Shown: in pieces, positions 11,101-21,021 of the stretch
Position numbering within the stretch: position 1 is the stretch's first letter
How the letters are laid out: each line of letters opens with the position of its first letter
Assembly: GCA_010015675.1 (NCBI GenBank)
Contig: ML977022.1
Location: forward strand, 288,767 to 352,766
Direction: 5' to 3'
Source of the DNA: Byssothecium circinans
Lineage: Eukaryota > Ascomycota > Dothideomycetes > Pleosporales > Massarinaceae
DNA: 64,000 nt
The notes under the pieces: model-generated
The model's input: only the letters and a program-made list of their open reading frames with translations
Databases searched by the model: none
What the model was told of the DNA's origin: nothing
Translations under genes and position numbers: made by a program

Positions 11101-14100
11101 TCGAACCTCGGAGGCGATGCTGGGACCATCCCAATGACGAAACAATCTTCTTGGTCTGTTCAAAGAGAACATTGCGGTGTTTCTTGAGATGCTTTGGCCT
11201 GCTATCGAGGAAATAGACAGAAAATTCTGCCTTACCATCTTTCAACTCCTCTTGCACAACTACGAGAAAGATATGTGGGTGTTCATTGCCACCGAAGGCT
11301 CTAGGCATGAGCCAGCACCTCCCAGGTCTCGAGGAAATACCGCGTGTCTCCACTTTACCATTTTCAACAGCGCGAGCTGTTGCAAGCGTAAAGCCTCGAG
11401 CAAAAAGACGGTCTGGGTCTCCGTTATCAGCTACTTGGAGCTGATCAATGGCCTCGAGAACTGATGCAACGCCAGCCATCAACCTTTCCATAGACAAGTC
11501 AGTGCCCGCATGAACTTTTACGTAAGGCTCGACATGTTTTTGCATCAGGAGGGCTTTGTACTTTTCGTAGGAGCGGTTCCAGAAATTGCAGGAGGATTGG
11601 TTGATTTCATTCTCGAGCCGCTTGTCCTGAGATTTGTCATGCAATTGCATATAACCTTGATACTTTTGTATCATCGCTTCCGGGTCGCTCTCCCAGGATT
11701 CCCCGATTGTCGCCAAAAATCCCTTATAGAATTTGTGGGCTCCAGTCTCATCAGGGATGTTACATTTTCTTATGCTGGTAACAAAGCGTGTGTTGCCGAA
11801 ATTGACGTTGTTGGTGTGATCATACGGTCGTTCAGATCTGGGTAATGTACCCAGAGGGATCTCAAACTGATCGTAAATGTTCTCCAACCTAGTCGCCATT
11901 GCAATATCCCCAGCGTCCTGAGACCCTTTTTGTCTTAGTGACGATTCGAACCGGCGATTTTCTGGCACATTATCCATAGTTCTTTCTGCAGTGACCTGAT
12001 TGCAGAAGAACCATGCGACCAGGGTCTTCCAGTCCAAGGCACCAGCTATTGCTAGCTGCAAGATGGACATGAACGAGCCAAAGCGGCTAGATAAATCGAA
12101 GTTTCGGTTAGGAGTCAAGCCCATTGCAAGGATCCAGGCGTTCAAGATGGTATGGTAGCCGCACCTCCATCCATTGTCTTGTTGCGCCACACTTACTATA
12201 CGTAGATCTTCGGTGAAAGTTACATCTCCATCAATACCTCCGTTACGATGGGTTGACCATCCAAGATCGGCAGCTGCCTTTCGTATTCGCTGGAAAAGAG
12301 CGGACGGGACGTCTTGTAAATAAGTCTCCAAGCTATCGAGGATAGAGGCGGTAAACACTGTTTGTTCGTCCTCGGTAACCTCTTCCTGTACCACTGCTAG
12401 GAAGATGTGGGTTCTTCCGTCACCTTTGGTTTTCTGCCCAGCAATATCATCCTCCGTCTCGTCCCCTCCTCGCAGTCCTCGCAACACACCTCGCCCGACC
12501 GTTATAGGCATAAGCCAGCATCGCCGTGGTCTTGATACAACCGCGTTTTCTGGAAGTGACGTACTCCTGCTTATACCCATCGCAATGTTATAAGATGATG
12601 CGAGTGCAAAACCACCGGCGAAAACTTCCGAATCCAGGTGGGAATTCGCTTGATGTGTGTCAATTGCTTCAATGACTGATGCTATTCCAAGTGTTACATT
12701 CCAATCATCAACGTATTCCTCTTCTGGTGGAAATTGGAAAGGTGGAGAAAATGTTGTCTTCTTCGCTAAATCGTCGTAAACCTTCATCCTTTGTGCCAAG
12801 AAGTCACAAGGCCTGTTGTCAATGTACATCTGGTCAGACTCTTTCTTCGCAGCGTCTTTTACACCTAGAACTTCATGAACGCCCTTTGTCACCTCTAGTA
12901 AGTCAGGATTTATAGGATTGCCATTGGCCCCTTCATTGCCTTCCACCTCGTCGAGAGGTTGATCCCGAGCTTTCCATGCGGCTTCAATTTCCTCTACAGT
13001 GGAATCTGGATCGAGTCGTCCTAAGCGAGCAAGCTCTAAAGCCTGATCTTTGACGGCTTGCTCTTCCCAATCATCACTTTTGAACGCGGAATTGTGTCGC
13101 TGGCCTTGACCCTCGAATCGAATTCTCGTAGCTTCCAAATCGATGGTGGTCTGTGGGTTTTGGCGCCAAAATTCGTTCTCGTCGCTGAAGCTTCTCTGGA
13201 GTACGTGCCCTCGGTCTCTGTCTGTGGAAAACTTCTGAGTTTTGTCGAGCTTTCTCTTGGGGTCTGCGGGTGATAGAACAAAGCGGTAACACTCGAGGAA
13301 TTTGGCGAGAAATTTGCTGTTCGCTTCACCTTGTTGAGTGATGTATATTGCTTGTACGAGGTCCTGGAAGAATTGACCTTCTAAATCCCAGCTTTGGAAA
13401 AACTTAGTGTTGACTGTGAGACCAAATGCTTTTGCCCAGGCATTCATTATGACATGGTATCCGCTTGTCCAACCCTCGCTTTGTATCGCACATGGATACC
13501 ACGTAGCGTAAGGCGGTACCGCATCGTCTGTTGAGGAGGAATGTACGTGTTGCCACCACTTAGCCTTCTTATATAGACTGACTGCTGCTTGGTAGACTTT
13601 TTGACGCTCTGCTGGAGTCTGGCTGTACGGCCTTGAGTCCATGACGGAGATTGTCGGATCGTTGCTCTCGTTGTACTGGATTACAATGAGCACCATATGA
13701 TTCTTGCTATCATTCTTGATCTCGTACGGTACAATCAAAGGCCTTCCGGGGCGGAGAACAGACGCAAATGTCTCCCTTTTTGCTATCCAGCGTCTGAAGG
13801 CTTCCGGTAGGAGCACACCATATCCTCTGGGTTTCTCCTCATTTTCAGAGATAGACAGAGTCACCGTTGTAATGATCCTCAAGAGATCCGCTGCTGGCAG
13901 GCCTGAACCGTGCTTGGCTTTTTGGTTGATTTGTGCTCGTTGGTCCTCCGTCTGGTTTTTCCTAAACTTCCTTATGCGATCGTGAACGTATTTGCAGGCC
14001 TCTTTTCGCAGTTCTTCTGCCTTTACCGCTCCCATTTTTGCCTCTCTCTCTTTGGCCTCTCTTGCTTTTCTGGGCTTTTCCTCTTCAGTCGTTGCCTTAG

Positions 14101-17100
14101 CTCTTTCATTCATGAGCACAGCGAGTTCGTCAACATGCAGCTTCGAGATACGAGTTCCCGTCCCCGCATAATGCTGTACCAATCTGGGTAGTGACTCTGA
14201 GTCAATCTGTTCGTCAGACCAAGTGTCGGTTGGAAAAAGCGTTCTGTGCTTCATGCCTCCCTCAACAGGAATTGACCGAATGATTTCGTTTGTCCGTGGG
14301 GTATTATTCCCAGGCAACCGGGCAAGTTTCTCGATATCTCTGTCCAGCTGACTCTCACTTAAGACCAAGTCAAAGCGATTACCACGCCGGACTTGGATCT
14401 CATCGCTTATAAATGCTTGACTATCATCGGGGTTACGATTGTCAACAAACCCCATGCAGGCTAGAAAAGACCATATTAATCTCCAGTCAGCATAGCCCTT
14501 ACTGACTGCGCGAATTACTTTCCGGCATGACCTGAAGGTCTTGTGTTTTGACTTGAAGAAAGGATTGACTGGTAGCCCTAGTGCAATCGCCCATGCAGTC
14601 ATAATAGTGTAGTATCCTGTCTGCCATGGCATTGCGGCTTCCACTTTTGTGATCCAATTTGCTTGCAGGTCGGGTTTGAAATTGCCATCTAAGTAATCAA
14701 GTTGGCCCTTATTGCACAGCATGCCCTTTACATCGTTGTATACTTCGCAGCGTAGTTTGGGTCTCGAGAGCCAGGGCGCTGAATCAAAGACAGCTATTGA
14801 AACACGGCTGGTGTCTGGTGACTGAACGACGACAAGAAAACTGTGGCCATTAACCGTATAAGGCAGCAGCATTGGTTGAGCACCAAACAATGCAACATCT
14901 CTCTTGCTGGCGGCCAGAGATTTTAGGGTGTCGAATGTCATAACTCCGAAGCATTCTTGCGGTTCTTGTTTGTGGTCGACAGCTTGGATGACGGCGGCGA
15001 CGCTCCTGAAAATGGTTTTCTCATCGAGTTCCTGACTTGCAGATGTGTCTTTCCCCATTAGCTTTTTCATTTTTGGTTGTTCAAGCGTGTCTCGGAGGTA
15101 GGCGCAGGCCGGGTTGATAACCTGAGATTTCGTCTTTTGACTCCCATCTTCATTTTCCGAGTCACTAGTATCCGAGACTCGTATCACGGATGAACTATCC
15201 GACTCTTCCCCACTCGGCTCTCCTTCGTTCGACCATCTATCATTTTCTCGCCTCAGCTCTCCAGTAAACAGTACCATTGTCCCGTTATCAAGCTTCTCCG
15301 GCGCTAAGGCATTGCCCCTTCTCCCCTTCCAAGCCTGCATTAATATGTTTTCTCTTTCTTCAAACTTTCTCGCTTCCGCAGCGGTAGCTTGGAACCTTCT
15401 GTCATCTTCAGGTACATCCACGCCGATCGCCACGATGTTCCAGCACTTCAAGAAAGCGAATATCAGTTTCCAGTCTAAAGCGAGGTTGATGGCGAAGAGA
15501 TTGGCGATTACATCAAATTGTTCCCTAAAATACTCCTCATTCTCGGTGGCCAACTTGAACCCAGGGTTCAGCGCTAGACCCAATGCCAATGCCCAAGCGG
15601 AAAGAACCATAAGCCGGAAGCTAATCTCGATATCGTCGTGGCGAGGCACTCCGGCGACCCAGAGGGAGTGGTCCCCGTCCGGGAATTTTCCGAAATCTGC
15701 ATCGATCTTGTTTAGCCAGTCGTGAGCTTCCACGAAGTTCTTTGCTTTCTTGCGCACCGAGCGTCGTTGTCTTTTCTTGGAGTCGGCTGTGGGGTGTATG
15801 ATGTGCAGGCTAATCTCCCTTTTCTTTGATAGCTGTATGATGGCAAGGTGTGTGTCCTCAGCAGGGAGCAAAACTGGACGGCCGGGTAGGAACAATCTAT
15901 CACCCAATGGCGTAGCAAAGCCAGCCATGTTGGGGTTATTTTCTTTGTTCAGATTGTGATTGTTGATAGCTCTTGGGACGAGTTGGACGAGGAATGTTAT
16001 AAAGCCTGAAGCTTGGATGCGGTCCTCATAAGCTTCCTTATTTGACATGACTATTGGCCTGAGCTTTGCAAGACGTAGGCGCAAGTATCTAGAAAATATA
16101 TCAGCAAAAGAAATCGTAGAAGTTGATAGTGTCAAAACTTACAGGCAAAAGTCGGAAGTCTTTTCCAATACAGTAGTACGGTCAATAAACCCGTCACCCT
16201 GTGCCAGCTGTTCTAACTGTTGCCGTGCTGCTTCCTGCTTCTCTTTCTTCTTCTTATCTGCTTCAGCTTTCGCCCTCACAGCCTCCTCTTTCTTCTCCTT
16301 CTTCTGATTAGCTGCCTGTATCTCCTTCTTTCTTGCTTCATCTACCGTATTCTTCTCAGCCGCCTCTTCTGCTTTCTTCCTCCTCTCTCTCTCTTCTTTT
16401 GCAAGTTTCTGATCAATCTTTTCTTTTTGGCCTGCTTCATACTCTGTAAGTCTCTTATCAATGGCCTCTTTCCTCCCCACTTCATACTCCTTTATCCTTG
16501 TTTGAGCGTCTCTTTCAAATTTCTTTTGCAACTGTCCCCTAATTTCTGCCTCAGACTTTCCTGCAAAGACTTTCTTCACGGTCTCTGGGTCGAAGGCTTC
16601 AATTGGCTGCTGCTGCTCAGTACCAACGGGTCCCCTATCCGTCGACCATATAGTTGAAATGTTTTCCGTGTTCTGAGAATTATGCCGTGCTTTTCTCTCA
16701 ACATCGTCAAGAACAAAGGTGCGCTCGTCCAAGCTCCTTGTGAGCTCAGTAGTGCCACCTTGCCAAAAGAAAATAGGCTGTGAGAGGAGCTCGATCGTGG
16801 CGAAGGAGGGCAAGGGGCCGATGAACAGCTCGTCCGTATCACCAACATTGCGGAACGTAGAGGCGTTGACAGTGACAGATGTATGAACTGGAACGACGAC
16901 GAAATAGCGTAAGCCTGCGTCGTCGGCTCCTTGGATAGGACGAAGGTCTATACTGGCAGCTTCAGATTCTTCATTGGATTTGCCACGATTCCGCGCGTTG
17001 GTGCTAAATCGCAACTGTTAGCTTTGGCGACTTGCCTTGATCTACCAGAGTGACTAAATACTTACACTTTAAACGTATGATTGCCCATCACGGAGAAAGG

Positions 17101-17658
17101 GCGAGGGACACCATTAGATGCCACGACAGCACACTCCACTTCAGCCACTCCCTCCACGAACTCATCCCCATCTTGCGCAAATGCTCTTACAAAATGATGA
17201 TACGCAAAGTCCCCCAAGTCTCTGTTTGACTCTCTCTCAATGCGTCCAAATAATTCTCGAAAAGCATCTGAGGCGCCGATGCTATCTAAATCATTGGAAG
17301 GCTTTGGATTCTTTCGCGTTACTCGCGCACCCGTATTGAGTACTTTAGGCCGCCCAGGTGGAACCACTGGCGACCGAATAATTGCTGTTTCGAGGGATGC
17401 AGTCTGCAAATTGTGAAGCTCTCCCCATGGACGGTTAAAGAGGGCTTGAGTGAAGCTATCGACTGTGGAGGGTACTCCAGCACTGCCACGAGAGGGTTGG
17501 GCGGGAAAGACCCATTGGATATCCAGTCTATCTTCAACTGGGATTCCGCCGTCACTTGGGGATTCGGAAACTGTGCTTTTTGTCTTTGGCTTCTTCGGGT
17601 CCTTGCCTCCTCCTTGTTTCGTCGCTTTGCGTTTGGTTCCAGCCTTCTTTGGCGGCAT
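8141..17658 (-). CDS. giant protein with seven Ulp1-like peptidase modules
   Basis: Three exons (17658-17066, 17003-16143, 16088-8141) splice in frame to about 3133 residues; both introns (62 and 54 bases) have GTAAGT donors. Residues 1-30 are lysine-rich and NLS-like (MPPKKAGTKRKATKQ), about 40-330 form an unrecognised domain, and 349-466 are a highly charged coiled coil. The rest is seven modules with the His-Asp-Gln-Cys order of C48/Ulp1-type clan CE peptidases, which cleave SUMO or related conjugates. Catalytic positions: module 1 His565 only; module 2 His900, Asp920, Thr975 for Cys; module 3 His1282, Asp1302, Gln1354, Ser1360 for Cys; module 4 His1712, Asp1736, Gln1788, Cys1794; module 5 His2090, Asp2113, Ser2173 for Cys; module 6 His2435, Asp2455, Gln2502, Cys2508; module 7 His2855, Asp2878, Gln2931, Cys2937. 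The C-terminus is acidic. Clan assignment is from motifs; substrate is unknown. Confidence 0.85.
8471..16033 (-). repeat. seven-copy peptidase-module array (coding)
   Basis: Approximate module spans, N- to C-terminal: 1 at 15371-16033, 2 at 14381-15022, 3 at 13211-13888, 4 at 11936-12718, 5 at 10796-11494, 6 at 9776-10444, 7 at 8471-9232. Each has a leading helix (like GIASVIEAID), a His-containing strand (HIFLAVVQ, HMVLIVIQ), an Asp strand ending DS, the Cys helix (WTCGYHVIFNGW or variants), then a trailing helix with an AFLxC-like core and usually a V-x-x-x-RRF box. Modules 3 and 6 resemble each other (type A), and 4, 5 and 7 resemble each other (type B, with a shared RPRRCWLMP-like box). 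Boundaries were set by eye. Confidence 0.8.
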
Positions 17659-18456
17659 CGTCGCACCTACTAAGATATAAGCAAGTTCAGGGACGAATTC
17701 TTACCGTTTCAATCGAGAAGCATAGAACAGCACACGAAATTCAAAAAAAAATTGTAATTGGTGAAAGGGCATGAGTGTTGACCGTGAATACGCAGGGCAG
17801 TATCTTCGGCTGGAGTAATTCGCTTTGTTGCGATGCATGGACAACGAAGCGTGCCGGAAACGGAACCTGGGAAGCAAGCGTGAAAAGCGAACGTCAACAT
17901 CATATTTCCAAAGGGCAAAAGTACAAAACAACATCTCGTGCTAAAGAAAGAAAATGTATAATAATCCGCAAACGTCGATGGCGTCCGGTGAGGCTTGTAT
18001 AGGCTTGGCTCTACCACGATGGCCACATGGTGTAGTGCTCCCTTCATCCTCTTCCAAGACTTCTATTACTGACAGCTTCAGTCCTACCAACTTTTAGGGC
18101 TGGCGCTTCCCTCGGGTGTAATTGTTCGATGCCTTATAGAAAGGCTGCATCGTCCAATCTCATTCCGGTTCGGAAGCTCCGAGTGTCTTGGCAGACACGC
18201 TGGAATGTCACCAAACGGGACATTCCTATGACGGCAATCCATCCGCTCTTATCCGTCCTGTCGGGGCCTTGCAGAGAAACCGAAGTTTGGGGCATGTTCC
18301 CTCTGTGTCGTATTTGATAGTAACATCGTGTTCTGGGACAGAGGCGCAGCAAGTCCGCGACGTTTCTCCCCGCATTGGCAGTTCAGTGTATTCAGAGGCT
18401 CTCGATTACGTCCGGATCGTTAATGGTTGTAGGTTCTCTCGGCGTCGCGCACATCT
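17659..18456. other. intergenic, promoter of giant gene
   Basis: About 800 bases between the start of the giant gene and the end of the bZIP gene (both minus strand). It should hold the promoter of the giant gene and the bZIP 3' UTR. No credible gene or repeat seen. Confidence 0.5.
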
Positions 18457-19421
18457 TCATCCCCTTTGCGAGCTTGTGTATCTATCCATCGCATTGAACA
18501 CTCCTGAGTGACGGTTCATCTCGTAGCTCTGACCTGGCACACGATAACACATTGGATTAATGAATCCAGAACCGAAGTCTGACCTCATTGTTCGTATAAT
18601 AGTCGCAGCGTCCTCACACGATGATGTGGTCGCGATGTATTGACTTGCAGGCTCGGTCACGTATTGCGCTTCGGTGGAGTATGACCAAGCTCTGTTATTG
18701 AATGATGATTGATCGTACATCGTGTATTGTTGGTACTCTTCGCTCTTGATCTCAGGTGTGGGTGGCATCGGCGAGTTGTAATATGGCGAGCCTTGACACC
18801 CAGGCGGTGTGTCCATGCTTGACACAATCGAGTGAGGGCTCGGAGGGTCGTTAGTTGCGAGCGGAGCATTCGAGCGTGGCGCTGGGATAACGAGTGGGGG
18901 CACTGACGGCAAGTGCGAAGCATTCAGCCCAGCGAGCGACGAGTGTCGACTAGATGGTGAGTTAGTACACAATAGCCCATCGCACGCGATTCTACGATCG
19001 AGCATCGCACTGAGTGATGGTGCTGCAGATATGTGATCGTATGAACGGTCACTCGCACCGCCCATGGCAGCAACGATTTCGTTATCGGACACTCCTCGTT
19101 CGTGTAAGATGGACCGTAGCTTTCTGTTCTCGTCGAGGACTCTGCGAGCGGCATTTTGGATCTCGGCGGAGGCTTCGATGCCCATTTGTTCGCAGTTGCG
19201 TAGCTTTGTTTCCAACTCGTTGAGATACTCTTTCCTTCGTGCTCGCGATCTTCCTAGGTAGACGTTAGCCTAACTCAGCCTGAAGAAATGGCAAAGGTTT
19301 CTGAGCATGACTCACGCTGGTTGTCTCGAATCCGAGCTAAGTTCTGTGTTTTCTGAACCACCAGTCAGACGCTTGTCTCCGATAATACGAGAGATTGTGC
19401 GCTTGCCTTGGAATCACTCAT
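18457..19421 (-). CDS. bZIP transcription factor
   Basis: Three exons on the minus strand (19421-19389, 19343-19316, 19253-18457) splice in frame to 285 residues. The basic region is split across exons 2 and 3 and reads NLARIRDNQRRSRARRKEYL from residue 12. It has the diagnostic N-x7-R spacing (Asn19, Arg27) of DNA-contacting bZIP helices. A rather poor leucine zipper follows (LNELETKLRNCEQ), then a proline- and serine-rich region probably used for activation. This NQRRSRARRKEYL basic region is a common fungal type with few characterised members, so no target can be named. The N-terminus is very short, so an upstream start cannot be excluded. The two small first exons were inferred from splice signals and frame. 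Confidence 0.85.
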
Positions 19422-20135
19422 ACCGAAGGGTCCCGGTCCAGTGGACGAAAGTGAAAAGTGGGGAGTGAGTTGATTAGTAGGAGGTCGCGAAGACTAAGAA
19501 ACCAACTGCGGAACCTTGAGTACTAGAAGATGGTAGTTGTCAAAGTACAAGACGTTGGAGCTCGTTGCTATCATGCCAGCGGTGCGGTCATAGTGGCTAC
19601 ATATTTGCTCCGGGCGATCTCGAAGGATGTAGCGACCAGGTCAGTTAGGGAAATGGACGCCTCAGACATTTGCAACTTGCAGGGGCTCTGAAGGCGTCAG
19701 TGAGCCTTACTCGCTCCCTCCTTTGTCTGAGCAACCCCGACCCCGTCCTTGTCCCCCGTCCGAGTAGACGCGGGAGCAGAACGGGGGGTTCGTGCATGGG
19801 AGCGTAGACAGTTTCTTCTAGTGCCGGCGCTACGACTCTGACAAATCCTGTTTTTATGATGTTTTGAAACGTTTTGAAAAGTTAGCGTGAGAGTTAAGCG
19901 CGGTCATGTGTCGCCCCAAATCGGACGTGCACATGCCGACGGCGTTTCAGCTCGGAGATTTGCTGCCAGACTCAACACCAAGGCAAGCAATGCGTTGGCG
20001 TTGCTGCGCCGTGAGACAAACGCCGCCTTACGCTAAGCCTCTCGCCCTTGGAAACGAAACACCTGTCTACAAGAGCTCGCAAATGCCGTCTGTACCCACA
20101 CGATCGCACCTCCATCGATAACCAATACCAAAACC
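19422..20135. other. divergent intergenic promoter region
   Basis: A 714-base spacer between the bZIP gene (minus) and a membrane-protein gene (plus), so it carries both promoters. No gene-like frame or assignable site was found. Confidence 0.5.
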
Positions 20136-21021
20136 ATGGTTATCTTCAACCGCTCAGCTCCGCGAGCTGAATTCGACCCGACATACCGATTTACGACTTC
20201 GTGGATTCTCCCTACATCTGTGCTCTTTTTCATTCGGGCAGCGCTGTCGATATACGCTTTCACAACACTTTTCTTTATTCTGGCCTGGCATGGCACTCAC
20301 AACAACCTTCTCGAAGCGAGACAGTCGTTCTCCTACTTCACGGTATTGACGTATTGGGGGCTTGCATTCTACTATGGTTTCGCCGCACTTCACACCGGTA
20401 GCTACTGGCGGACTGGCACACCTCTGCTCGCCCGATGGCCAAAGTTTCTCCAGGTGTCACATAGCTTGTTCTACTCCACCATTGTCATATATCCCTTCAT
20501 TGTAACCGGTAGGTACCTTTGAATCGCTGTCGCAAGACCGTGCTGACTTGACCATGTTAGTCGTCTTCTGGGCTCTCCTCGCGCCTGAAAATGGCTTCCC
20601 CTCCATTTTCGCAACGTGGTCCAACACCTCGCAACACGCCATGAATTCGGCGTACGCGCTCTTCGAAATCATAATCCCTCGAACCGAACCGCTGCCATTC
20701 CTCCACCTCATAGCCGTCATCATCATCCTAGCAATGTACCTAGGTCTGGCGTATGTCACACATATTACCCAAGGCTTCTATACATACGACTTCCTCAACC
20801 TGCAGACAAACTCCTCAGGGAAAGTTGCGGCATACATTGTTGGGATTTTGGCAGCGGCGGTCATCATCTTCCTCATCGTGAGGTACCTGATAATGCTCCG
20901 CGTGTGGGTGACGGAAAAGAAGATGGGCAAGATGGGTAAATTCTCAGCTCGGCGTCCAGGACGAGTAAGGATGGATGAAGAAGAAGGAAAGTACCCAATG
21001 TACACTGTGACAGCAAGGTAG
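20136..21021 (+). CDS. polytopic membrane protein, FAR-17a/AIG1-like
   Basis: Two exons, 20136-20508 and 20561-21021, give 277 residues; the intron starts GTAGGT and ends TTAG. About six hydrophobic segments are visible (for example VLFFIRAALSIYAFTTLFFI, LTYWGLAFYYGFAAL, LIAVIIILAMYLGLAYV and AAYIVGILAAAVIIFLIVRY), followed by a basic cytoplasmic-type tail with KKMGKMGKF and an acidic end. The arrangement and the SxxHxxFYSTIVIYP stretch resemble FAR-17a/AIG1-like fungal membrane proteins, a group that in animals includes lipid-ester hydrolases. I infer an internal membrane location but cannot assign an activity. Gene structure is firm; family is moderately so. Confidence 0.82.

Noticed and set aside
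11944..11954. GATTCGAACC-like sequence resembling a tRNA B box
   Set aside because: It lies in the coding sequence of the giant gene and no matching A box or cloverleaf is present; I found no tRNA elsewhere.
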